64,000 nt of DNA from Archegozetes longisetosus (Eukaryota; Arthropoda; Arachnida; Sarcoptiformes; Trhypochthoniidae): NCBI GenBank assembly GCA_018873245.2, contig JAEMBT020000009.1, forward strand, positions 620,001-684,000. Reading direction: 5' to 3'. A program made the translations under genes and the position numbers. The notes under the pieces are model-generated. The model was given only the letters and a program-made list of their open reading frames with translations. It was not told the DNA's origin and did no database searches. How positions within the stretch are numbered: the first letter of the stretch is position 1; each line of letters opens with the position of its first letter. Below, piece after piece: positions 1 through 11,709 of the stretch.

Positions 1-3000
1 CATCTTGTGGCTTTAATGAGCATGATTTCATTCTTTTTGTTTTTATGCAAAATCAATTAGTCTCACTTTTTTGAAAATCCTCAACCCAGGAAGTGATTAT
101 TCTTCATAAGATTGATCATAGCTTTATGGATATTTAATTATGTGGTCATTTGAATATTTCGTCGACGATAAAAATAAGTAATTATGGAAATTTACCTTGT
201 TTCTAGAATCAACGTTCCTATGCATTGTTGTTAATAGAGCTTAGAAGCTCTTTGCGAAATCATCTAATAGAGATACTATCTTTGAAGCCTAATAAATTTT
301 CTATCACTTTTTCAGTTAATACTTAGTGAATTACTGGATTTTCAACATTCTAGAAGAGAGTACGATTTACACCCTCTAAAATTAAATTTGATAGAACTTA
401 GAAACTAGATATCCTGAAATACTGGGCTCGAACAAGAGTTGCAATATATAAGAATTTTGTAAGCCTTGAGCGTAATGAAAATAAGAATAATCAGATTTAT
501 TCATAGTATGCCAAACTGCATATCAATTCATCCAATATACTGGTAGTTGCGTTACGTTAAAAGCCTTACAATCATGTTCAATAAGTACAGTTGGACGATA
601 AAGTGTACCTCAACTGTGCGCTTAAAAATCAATATAAGCCAATAAGGGAAAGACTAAAGAAACAAAGTTCATTATCTTGTTTTGTCATAAGTTGGACCAA
701 ACTTAATTTTATAAAATTTTCCAACATATTAACCACTTTAATACCAGAGTGATCCCTAAGTATATTAGGCTTGTAAAAGCTGTTTGACGTATACTTTACT
801 GTTCGACTGTACAACAAATGCATTTTATTGTATTGTGTGAGCAAGACAATGGAATAAATTAAATAAGAGATGAGGAATGATTGTAATGTCAGCAATAATT
901 CACTCTTTTCTGTTTCTTCTTTTATAAATTTTTTCATCACATCCTTTAGTTTGTGAAGTTTGATTGTTATTTTCGCAGAGCATAAGTACAAGTAACGTCA
1001 AAAAGGCTATATTGATCTCTTTGTAAAACAATATGTCAAATCTGTGAAAGTAGTTTCTTTTCAAGTATTAATTTCAATGATACTTTAAAATAATGTTTGG
1101 ACCCTATTTTAAAGCTGACAGAAGCGACATCATTAAAATGTTATTGACATCAAAATTTTGAATTACAGTCTTGTCAATCCAGTGGTCTAATTCATATGCT
1201 AGAGTACAACTGAACACAAGTTTCAGTTCGTAGAAATAAAAGATCTCGGCAAATTACTTTTCAGTGATTTCGGAATAAAACAGTTGAAAATGTACTCATA
1301 TATAATGTGATATTAGCGACCGATTGATTTAACACTTTTTTGAATTCGACTATATTTTTAATATTTTTCTAATTGTTCTGACACTCAATGCATATTCAAT
1401 TTAAGTCAATAAAATGTTTACTATTTTAAAGTTTTCAGTAAAAATACATTTATAGTCTAATTGCTGAATGTTATGAAACACAATTAACTTTGATCAAAAG
1501 CAATAAAAATGATATCATTTTGGCCTATAAACTAGTATTGTTTTGCTTTCAAAACTTCTATTTAGCTTTATGTGATTATGCTTAATTTGGCTCTAGTGAA
1601 ATTGCCTGATGGCTTTCAATTTGAATTTGGCTTTCGATAAGCGATATAACACTAGTGCAAACAAGAGTATTTTTCTAGAATCTTCGAATCAATCTAAATA
1701 ACTTCTTAAATTTCAATTATGAAATAAGATATTCAAGAGTTTGTGAATAGAAAATTCATGAATCTATATATCATGTTGTATATTCGAGAAACTTTTGTAA
1801 CCAATAGTTTTATGCATATTGACTATAATGTAACAATTAGTATAACCATTTATAATATCCGTAAATTGTTAGGATTACACTATAGCCTTCCGCTTGTGCA
1901 TGGCATGACACAGCTTTAGAAAATCAATAAATTTAGAGAAAGATTTCAGTCCATTTGCAAAATTTCAACAAATACTATATCTTGTTCACTATAAGCTTAA
2001 ATTTTTTTGTTTTGAAACAATCTAATGATGATTCTAACGATTTTCCACAAGACATCAATTGACAATAGATATACCCTTAAATATTTCATGTCAATTTAGC
2101 CCAGCAGTTCAGATCCAGACAATTTGGCCACGTCAGCTCAGACCCCAATAATTCGGTCTCAATAAAATATACTTTTAATAAGTCTATACTGAATCAATCA
2201 AGTCGATTACTCAAGATGACCTTCTATCAAATTTCATATGGTCTCATTCGACTCGAATTGTCAAAACGAGTCCAACGCATTTTATCTTTCTGCTTCACTG
2301 AGAACTCTAAAATTGGTTTTGACTAAAATGTAAGTCTAGATTTTGTGAAAAGCTACTTCCAATATATATTTTAGAAATACTTCGAGTGCACTAATTGCTT
2401 AATGAAAGTAGAAATAAAATTAGATCTAAAACTGAAACTAATGAGAGAAGTTCTGATTTGCTTAATAATTATGCATTATTTTAATTGGCACAAAATTACT
2501 GATTAATTTAGAGGAGTTTACTTATTATTCAGATTTAAATCAGTTTAAATCCTAATAATTAAAGTCACAAATCTCATAATATTGTTTATCCCAAGTAGAG
2601 CTAATGATATCACCCATTTCATCAGCTGATGCTCAAATTTGTAATGAATTTTGAAATTAAGATGAATCTTTATCTTTTGAATGTCTGCACATGTTACTTT
2701 TCAGATCGATACGATATTTATTAAGAAAAATAACCTAGTATTAGAAGAGAAATACGATCAATAAATATATATTAGAATAAATGCTGTTATCTTTGTCAGT
2801 GTTAGTGGATTAAGCCTTAATTTTAAACTTTCCAACAATTTTCTCGAATTTTTTTATTAATATTCAAATGATTTTTCGAAATGTAAGCAAAAATATTGCT
2901 TAGGAAATATGAGAAACCTATTAACAATTTAGTTTGCCCAAAAAGTTCCATCTATATTGTGTTGTCTCATGTCTCGGAAGATCCTGTAAGGAATTCATAA

Positions 3001-6000
3001 CTATTTCGAGACAGAATAATAATTTCTCCAGCAATAGTAATATGAGATAATTTTACTGTTGTCCAGAATTAAGTATAACTATATTATTTGTCTCTCAAAA
3101 AGCTTTCAGGTGATTTACAAAAATGGACTTGTGCTCGACAATTTTATGTAACAAATTTTTAAAATGACAAGTATTTGGAAAAAGAGAAATCAATAAATTT
3201 GAAAAAACTGATTTAGTACTCAATAAGCATGGATGTTTTCAAACATTTATTCTTAAAATGGTTAAATAAAGATTACCGAATGTATCAAGAGAGAAAGACT
3301 GCAAGAAAATTACTTTAGAAGATAAGTTTAGTAAGATCTCAAATTCTTAGTTCAAGTGAAAAATCCAAATCTTTTACGGATGAAAAGCTTAGTATTTACG
3401 TTTGGCCAAACTAAAAGTTCTCCTTTCAATCTTAATAAAGATGAATATGAGGTAGAAATCATGGATAATCTGTCTTTTAAGCTGTTTTCAGTTTGCTTTC
3501 TAAACTTTGAACAAACAGAAATTATTTAGTAATCCCCAAAGAAAATATTATTATTTTAAACTGATATAAAGAATAATAAAAATGAATTAGTTAACAACTT
3601 TAATTATTCGTGTTATATAAGGCTGTTTTTCATTAATTATAAAGAAAAGCTCAAATGTAGAATTAATATTGATTGGCATGTTTTCAGGAGATAACCGGAG
3701 TGTTTTGGAATCTATCAAAGAGTAAATTCAAAGTTAGTTCAAGTTTAAAAGATATTCTCAGCATGATTTTTATAATTATTTTTGATCTAGGGATATATCA
3801 AAAGTAATATGAATTTATATTTTTTTACATTGTGCAACGTATATCATCATTTAGTTTATGTTCAATATTTGTAAATTTCCTTTTGTCGCCAGTGAACTAA
3901 ACGCATAGAATTATGGACAATAAACTCAACGTTAGAGTCAATACTCCGGGCATCATTTTATGAACACTTCTTATCTTCTTATATCTATTCATTACTTCTT
4001 CTATTGTTTGAACTAATCGTTGATGAGATTTTATTTGAAATTGCTTTCAACAATATGTTTGGAGTTTCAATCGAACAAACTTTGAAAAACTGCTATACAA
4101 TAACTTTATGTCGATATTTTTCCGCTTAATAAACTAATTATTCGATTTTGAAAGGACTTGATGCAAGACTAGCTCAAAGCTAAATCAAATATCATTTCAA
4201 AACAAAGTTAGTCAATGAATGAAAACTTCTTTCATAGAACTTGAACCTTTATGAGAAAATTACTTCAGGAAATTCTAAATATCATCACACATTTAGTGTA
4301 TTATTAACATTCCATTATTTCATTAGGAAAAAACTTTATAAAAATCAATATTATCGAAATAACACGAGAAAAGTATAGCTAAATCTTTGAATAGACTTAA
4401 AACTTTTTATCTATTCGAAGCTTTTAGTTTGGAAGTTTGAATCGAATCTCGGAAAAGCGACATTTCGTATGCGGTTATAATAAAGTCTCATGAAATGCTT
4501 TTTAAAATTAAGAAACACGAGTTGATTCTATTTTATCATAATTGAATGAGGTTTGAATACTGTAGCAACTCCTAATCAAAAGCTGGTTCATGAACACTAA
4601 TAAGGCTTTTTTGTCTGAGACACTCATCGCTTTTTTCAAGGGTAATATTTTAACTATAAATATCTGGAAACTTTTAATGAGCAATTTGAGTTTTCTAATA
4701 TACAAAAAGTACAATATTAAGACGTACTTGAACTGAATAGTAATACTGATAAGATAAATTTTGAGATAGGTCTTAATTAAAATATTAATCAAAATGAAAC
4801 TGATCATTCATCATTGAGTCAAATAGTAAGTCTGTAATACAACCTTGTTTTAGCAATGTTTCTATAACTGAAGCATGTCTCATTATGTTAGTAAAATTAA
4901 ACTATATGTTCGACACCTTTTATGAAACTAATTATTAAGCAGTTGAGCTGACGTTTAAACATTTGGAATATCAATTAAGTTACTTTATTAATTTTGCTAG
5001 CATATTGAAAACGTTGCAAAGACAAAGACTGTTTTATGGACTGACTGATGAGTAATAAGTTTCAGTTTGATTGATGTTTTGATAAAGACTTCTCAAAATT
5101 TATGTAGTGATTAATAAATGACCCTTGTTACTATTAATTTTATAAATATACCCGGCTTCAAGTGAAAACTAGAAAGAAATTCGCCATGAATTCTTACATT
5201 TCATACTTTTGAGAATTACTTTGAGAATCATTAATTTGACATTCAATGGTACAATTTATCCAGGATATAGTAAACCTACTTATAGTGAATACGTTGTTTT
5301 GAACAAACACTCATCCAGTAAAATCTATTATAAGAATTATTGTTATAGTAAAAAAAAATTGCATACACGCAGAATAAATAGTATTAAGCTGCTGTAAGCT
5401 CCTCTCAAGTATGTAGCGAATCATCGAGAATTTCATAAAAATTCTAAAAATTATCGGTTTATAGGGCTACACTTCTTTGAACTAGCTTAATTCCGCTATT
5501 TTAGCCTATATAAAGTTATTAGAAAGTAAATATTTTGAAGTTAAGATCTATAGTCAACTTTTTCAATTAGAACACTTATAGTAAATCCCAGTTATAATGA
5601 ATGCTTTCGGCTGCACCGACACGTTCATTATATACGGAATAGACTGTACAAAAATCTAGTTGATCGATACGTCTTTTGGAATAATTAAATGCACTTTCCT
5701 TCAAGAGATTTTATTCAGAATTAAAGCCTGGAAAAAACTGACCACATACTATATGTATTTGTATATTATAAAGACATGACTAACTTGTCAGCAATTCTCT
5801 CGGGCCTACAGATATAATTAAGAACAAAACTGAATGTATGAGAAAGGATATTGGAAATCAATAGGAAAACAACTATAATTGGTTAAGAAGTGAAAATATT
5901 TTTGTTTTAGTCCTATACTCTAAAGCTATGCCAGAAATTTTGAAACTTTATTCTTGAAGCGTAGGAATACGATTTTCTCTTATTTTTAAACTTGTTTATG

Positions 6001-6367
6001 GTTTTTGTGCTATTAACTTTACGACCCTTTTAGGACTGAATCGTGTTCTCTCAATAAGGCTTAGTTTTAGCGAAAATTTTGTTCATATTTTTCAAAGCAA
6101 AGATTTTTTTCAAAAGCCTCTGCATAGCTTTTAAGGATTTGCTACGTTAAAGGATAAATTATATGAGTAGGCTTTATGAGAATCATATAAAACATTTGCA
6201 TTTATATTGTATTTATCATAAATTTAGGATAATCTGATTGAATGCAAGATTTTTTGATTTCGTGCAGCTTTTTTCAGTGCAATGCTTTCAGAAACAATAA
6301 TTGCAAGTTTTTCATTCAAACTAATTTACAAAAATAAAAGTTACACATTCATAAAAAATAATTTTAT
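1..6367. other. Gene-poor AT-rich region
   Basis: I see no supportable gene here. A 120-codon minus-strand open frame at 629-991 has a hydrophobic centre (LISYLIYSIVLL) but no recognisable domain and no clear splice or promoter context, so I treat it as chance. The missing downstream exons of the GPCR starting at 6811 should lie in this stretch, but I could not find TM5-TM7 motifs. The one recognisable repeat is the Tigger-like end near 5646. Confidence 0.5.
5586..5646 (-). repeat. Tigger/pogo-like element terminus (single end)
   Basis: Read on the minus strand, the segment starts CAGTCTATTCCG directly after a TA and contains the internal motif GTCGGTGCAG. The same CAGT start plus GTCGGTGCAG spacing recurs at 28217-28260, and a CAGTCTG start next to TA bounds the small element at 62482-62651. 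This fits a pogo/Tigger (Tc1-mariner) terminal repeat. I did not find its partner end, so it is probably a truncated copy. Confidence 0.4.
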
Positions 6368-6392
6368 TCATACATAAAATTTATTCACAAAC

Positions 6393-6811
6393 CTCTCGAC
6401 AGCGATAACAGTTAGAGTACCAACAGACGCAGACAATGAGAATATAGTTATGAACTGTGCGAACGGACAGAGAATTGATGGGAATACCCAACGACCTAAC
6501 ATGAAATCAGTGTATGTGAAGGGTATCGAAAATAATGCCATCAATATGTCAGATATGGATAAATTAATTAGATATTTTTTCAATTCAGGTGATGAACGTT
6601 TACCAACAACCAGTACAACAATTGATACAAGATTTCCGGTAAATGATATCAAAGATGTTAACAAATATAATAGAGTCAGTAATAACTGCTTCCAACTATC
6701 ACATGCTTCAAGTGGTGGTGACTTGTAGTTTACGCTTGAATTGAATTTATTTGAAATTCCATCCTGAACAATGGTTTCATTTGCAAATTGCAATATGTAT
6801 TCAGAAGACAT
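6393..6811 (-). CDS. Class A peptide-type GPCR, first coding exon (N-terminus to TM3)
   Basis: This exon encodes about 140 residues of a rhodopsin-like receptor at the cell surface. An N-terminal tail with acceptors for N-glycosylation (NET, NSS) precedes TM1, which has the conserved N of GN-V. TM2 carries LSISDILMALFSIPF with the class A Asp. The first extracellular loop has the usual Trp (GRWVFP), and TM3 opens with the disulfide Cys (CPFAQF) and ends VIAVER, an E/DR-type motif. The frame runs into a GT donor just after the Arg codon (phase 2), so the gene is spliced and continues toward lower coordinates. I could not locate exons for TM4-TM7. The ligand is unknown; TM2-TM3 are of the neuropeptide-receptor kind. 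Either the introns are very long or this is a truncated gene. Confidence 0.8.
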
Positions 6812-8899
6812 TTTTCTATTAAAAATTGGATGTCTTATTCAAATAAATTATAGATATGAAACAATTGCTTGTTTTCTAACGTTTCGTCAAAGCAACTTTT
6901 TTGAGAACAATTTTCAGTACTTTTTCCATAAAGTTTATGGAGTTCATAACATTTTTTATAGCGAAGTTAATAGCTTTATAGTCGAACTTTTTTGAGGCAT
7001 CTTTTAGTATCACAATGAAACGAAAGTGTGAGAAGATATGCAATTTATTGTGTTCCACTGTATAACTATTGATCTCATGTTGATCACGATTGCGCGCACT
7101 TCTAGTTTAAGACTTGACTTCAGAAAGTATACAAAAGCTTTGGAAAAATATGACTCAGTAAAACTTTGTGAGATTTTGATCATTACCAAGGAAAGCTTAT
7201 TTCAACTAGTGATAAATCCCATAACGCTTAGTTCGATCTTCGCCCTCCTTATCACCTTTAATGGACAAATGACATATACTTAAGGTTTCTTTGAAAAGGA
7301 TAGCCATAAGCTTTATATTCTGTTCAGAAAATGATGAGTCTGAGCCTGTACGCGATCTATTCAAAATGTAGCGAATAGCGCTTATTATGTATAATAGCTC
7401 ATAATTGAAATTATTCATATCCTATCCATAATAGGGATATCTGTGAATCATTTTTTCAGTTTTATGCTCATTGATCAAAGTTTAAAGAATTTCGAGAACT
7501 TGCAATTTTACAAAATGATAATGTCTCTTTATTGAAGTAATATCATTGTTAACGCGACACTCAATTTAATATAAAGTAGGTAAAGATAGGAATAATAGAA
7601 ATCTACTTTATTATGCTTAAAAACGTAGAATCATTATAAAACTTTTGTTTGAGCAGTATTGTGAACACAGTATTGTAAAACTGAATAATCTTTCAACTAA
7701 GATTATTTCTAAATAATATTCTTTATATGATTTAAAGAACAAAGCTAATTTAATTAGAAAAATCAATATTATTTCAAATACAACTTCAAAGTAGTTCTTA
7801 AGTTGTATACAAGTTTATTGATTGTAGAAATTACAATCAGATCTTAATAAGTTGTTTTGATGATAACAGATCAGTGATAATACAATAAACGAATTTCCCT
7901 CAGGGTAACTTCACAGTTCGTCACAGAAAACTAATATCTACTTACACAAATCATAAAAGATTCACAAATAGTTCACAAGTAGTTCAAACAAATCAAAATG
8001 CACCATAAGCTAGAACCTTACTATACTATTATTTGACTCTTATTTCGAATAAGATACAAAATATTGCAAATTCAAATGTTGATTAATTTTTCTCCTAGAA
8101 AATAAGTCCCAATGAACTTATTAATTACTCAATTGATTTAGGTTCTATTTCAAAAACCCTTGAATATAGATTAAGATACAATGATTATGATCCAAAAATA
8201 CATTAGCACTAATAGTGAATTAGTACAAATTGCTCGCATAAATAACACAATAATTATTACTAAGTGCATATATTACACGTGCAAATGCATGATTAGTATT
8301 AAGCTGTGCAATAAATGCTCAGAATAACTTCTTATCAATAGCTTCTCAGTAATCACGAAATTTTCCATTTCTGATTTCGAAATAGTCTGAAGTTCAGTAT
8401 TTGCAAGGTTGCAAACTAAAACGACTTATCTCGAGCTAACTTTTACGGATTTTATTGTAATCATTCAATTCAAATTATAATTTGTTCGTGTTAACTTCAG
8501 AATATGCTTTAAGGCGAAAAATTAAAAATTATAGATCTAACTGAGGTATTAATTTCTGTACTAACTAAGATTTAAATAGAAATAAAAACTTTGACCGCGT
8601 ACCACTCGTTTTAATGCAATGAGTGATAATTCCTTTTAACTTTAGCATTTCATTTGAATATTTGAAGCAGGATTTTTATTCTATTTTTGTCTATTGTCCA
8701 GAAATCTATTCAATGCACTTAGAGTTGAAATAAATTATTAGCATAAAATAGGTGAATGGTTCGTAATCTAAATGGGTTTGAGTGGATTTTGCAGAAAATG
8801 TTTCAATCTCAAAATAGACTCGAGGACAATAGCAAAAGGAGGTTAAAAATATAATCTCAGTTCTTTTCAAGTAGAGAATCATATTCGATCACATTTGCA
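6812..8899. other. Intergenic, no feature recognised
   Basis: AT-rich sequence upstream of the GPCR exon. The short open frames here (for example 6876-7058 minus and 7038-7283 plus) overlap each other on opposite strands and have no recognisable motifs. Confidence 0.5.
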
Positions 8900-9322
8900 T
8901 AGGCGACCCAGTCTTGTAGAACTCAAATCTGGACAGAAAATATCGAAAAGCCCCGTTTGAGATTTTCTTACAGTTTTAGAATTTGTCTACATTACTCAAT
9001 GAATATAAATAGTTACAAAATTTCAATTGTTAAATTAATTATTTTTCCATTGTAATTTTACAGCATTGAGTAGCTTAAGTTATCATTAACATAATTGTAA
9101 AGTCCTGAACAAGAAGTTAAAGACGAGTAATTTCAATAGATTAAAATACGTTAGCTTAGAATCAATATACACTGAATTACTAATAAGATAAAGCATTTCC
9201 GATAGAGGTGTCCATTTATTCAGTTCAAATCTGGACAAAATGGGTCCAGATTGGATTCACTCTGGACTAGTTAATCTGAAATCTGGACTTTTCAGATCAA
9301 ATCTGGAAGCTTGGTCACCCTA
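8900..9322. mobile_element. hAT-type non-autonomous element, family A
   Basis: A 423-bp element with terminal inverted repeats TAGGCGACCCAGT and TAGGGTGACCAAGC. It is flanked by an 8-bp target duplication with one mismatch (CATTTGCA at 8892-8899, CACTTGCA at 9323-9330), the length made by hAT transposases. Its subterminal regions are studded with ATCTGGAC or its complement, at least six times toward the right end. Such repeats are typical transposase-binding sites in hAT elements. It has no coding capacity. A second, inverted copy of its interior lies at 11277-11578. Confidence 0.85.
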
Positions 9323-10825
9323 CACTTGCATTACGGCAATAATGGGACCAAATCTTCTATTGAACTGAAGCTAACTTGAGAGCCTTTACACCCACTTTTT
9401 TATTAATGAATCTACTTATAGGTCATATCTTAACGATTTTGAAATGAGCTTCTATTCAAATCAAATTCTTAGGGCAGTATTTGTACTTTTAAGTCAGAAA
9501 ATCAATAACTTTTCTAATAAGAATTAAATTTTCCATTAATGCATTCTCAAAGAAAGCAGAGTTGAAATAGAAAGGATTTTTAATTTGCATTTATATGAAA
9601 TTTGATATCATATCTTTTAGAATCTTGTTTTCGAAAATGAATTACTCACCAACTCTTAGGAGAAAAATGAGAGTAGTTTAATTTAAAAGCACAAAATTTT
9701 ATTATTATAGAGAATAATATTATATTCCTTTGATACTTGTATGTTTATAATTAATGGTGAACTACTTTCTATTCAATGATTTAGTTGAATTTAAACTCAT
9801 AAAATGAACAAAATTATCGTTTTGTAGAATAATTGTCTACAAGTGCCGCCTTCAGCCTATGGTCTGTATTTCAAAATTTCATTAATGTAGTGCTTCAAAT
9901 TAAGTAAATTTATTGTTGTACTACTCAAACTACTCTCTCATTGAATAACACTAGAAATCATATTAATAATTAGCTACAGTCATGCATTACTTTTGATTTC
10001 TTTATTCTTTAATATATGTGACACTCTTACTGAATTATGTTGTATGCCATAGTGTTGGATAAGCTTTTGAAAGTGAAAGTAAAAGTCAGTGAAAAGTCAT
10101 CAAATTACTTGACTTTAGCAAAACAAAATAAAGTCAAATCAATTCAAATTATGAAAATCAAGTCAAACAAAGTAAAGTGATTTATGTAAAAGTCAAATAA
10201 GTAAGAATTGTGAACTGATATATAATATCCAAAATCAGTAAACAAATTGAATTGACTTTCAAGTTAATAATTAGAGAAACTGTTTTTATATAATATTCAA
10301 ATACGACAAAGTATTGCATTATCTTTTATGACTAATATTTTAATAAACTTGATTTTCTTAAATAGAATTTCATTGTAAATTATATTCTGTTATCTCTGTT
10401 TTCTACCTGCATCTATATATAATATCCATATTTTTATGTTTATCAACACCTTAAAAGCTCAGTCTGTGAGGTCTTAGGCACCAGATATTCATATCATTAG
10501 ACTCATCATGACCTGTAGCAGAGAGATAGAGTATTATGGTTACCGAAACTGGCCAATAATCAGTCAAATAATTGAAAAACGACTTTTAATCCTAAACTTG
10601 AATATCTAATAATAAATAAGTATCCGATTTCTACTTTCAATAGTAGCGTAGTTTGACTGGTCTGTTGACCTGTTTTCAGAGAATATTATTTAATTCATGA
10701 ATATTTTGTGAAGAACATTATGTTATGGAGTTAGAATAACAAGTTGGAAAAGCAAAGATCAAGGTCAAAGTCAGACGGAAATCATATACAAAAGCAAAAG
10801 TGAAATATTCGCATTCTATCATCAT
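9323..10825. other. Intergenic, with a hAT-like end at 10051-10200
   Basis: No gene is visible. At 10051 a TAGTGTTGGATAAGC start is followed by repeated AAAGTCA / TGACTTT words over about 150 bp, resembling a hAT terminus with subterminal repeats. Similar words return at 10760-10810. I could not identify the opposite inverted end, so the element is left undefined. Confidence 0.35.
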
Positions 10826-11709
10826 TGATGAGCGTGCTCGGTGCTCGTTTTTTGAAGGTGCTCGAGCACCGAGCACCAACTGAGCACTGCGTTCAAACTT
10901 TCTATCTATTGAAATGTTTATATAAAATTATATTTTAAAGCTGTAACCTAAACATATGTAATGCGAAATATATTTAAAACTCAAAAGTGATACCAATTGC
11001 CATTCAAGTAAATGCTTAATAATAATTAGTTGATGTCATTTTGCAATAAAATAAGTGAGTTATTTTAAAAGGAACGAAAATAATTATTGAATACTGATTT
11101 TAAAATTAAATCTAAGTTTGTTTAGATTTGATATTAATACTAAAATTTAATATTAATATCAAATTTAAACAAGTCATTTAATGCTAATTAAACTTTAGAA
11201 TGAGTTCTCGAAGTGATAGAAGTGATGACATAGCAATCGATATACAGCAATAGTATATACGACAGTGATACAGAAATAGAGTGATCAAGCGTCCAGTTTT
11301 GAGCTGAGTTAATAAATATTTCTATCACAGATGCATTATCTTATTAATAATTCAGTGTAAATAGATTCTAAGCTAACATATTTTAATCTATTGAAATTTT
11401 TCGTCTTTAATTTTTTGTTCAGAACTTTACAATTATGTTAATGATAACTTAATCTACTCAATGCTGCAAAATCAAGAATGAAATTTAATTAATTTCACAG
11501 TTGATACTTCGTAGCTTCTTATATTTATTGAGCCTTATAAATAAATTCATAAACTGAGAAAATTAGTTTTAACGTTGAACCTAAGTGCTCGGTGCTCGTA
11601 CTCAGTGCTCGAGGGTTAGTGCTCGAGTACGCGTTTATGCTCGGCAAAATTCGAGTGCTCAATGCTCGTGCTCGTTACCGAGCACCAAATGCTCGAGCAC
11701 TGCTCATCA
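10826..11709. mobile_element. hAT-like non-autonomous element, family B (GTGCTCGG repeats)
   Basis: An 884-bp element with inverted ends TGATGAGCGTGCTCGG and TGATGAGCAGTGCTCG. The subterminal 60-130 bp on each side consist almost entirely of GTGCTCGG / CGAGCACC words in both orientations; these form a local GC-rich island in very AT-rich DNA. This architecture is hAT-like, although I could not identify an 8-bp target duplication. It has no coding capacity: the open frame over its right end is made of the repeats. The interior contains a copy of family A. Confidence 0.65.
11277..11578 (-). mobile_element. Inverted, 3'-truncated copy of hAT family A nested in family B
   Basis: Starting TAGAGTGATCAAGCGTCCAG, this segment aligns, when reverse-complemented, to most of the 8900-9322 element: both its GGTCACC-type end and its AT-rich interior (for example the shared word GTTATCATTAACATAATTGT). 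The last 70 or so bases of the partner, including its other terminus, are missing where the GTGCTCGG repeats of family B begin. It appears to be an older insertion inside family B, or material captured by it. Confidence 0.7.

Noticed and set aside
629-991. 120-codon minus-strand frame
   Set aside because: No domain, no signals, no neighbouring exons; compatible with chance in AT-rich DNA.
6450-6728. Plus-strand frame opposite the GPCR exon
   Set aside because: Antisense shadow of the receptor exon, which has clear TM motifs on the minus strand.
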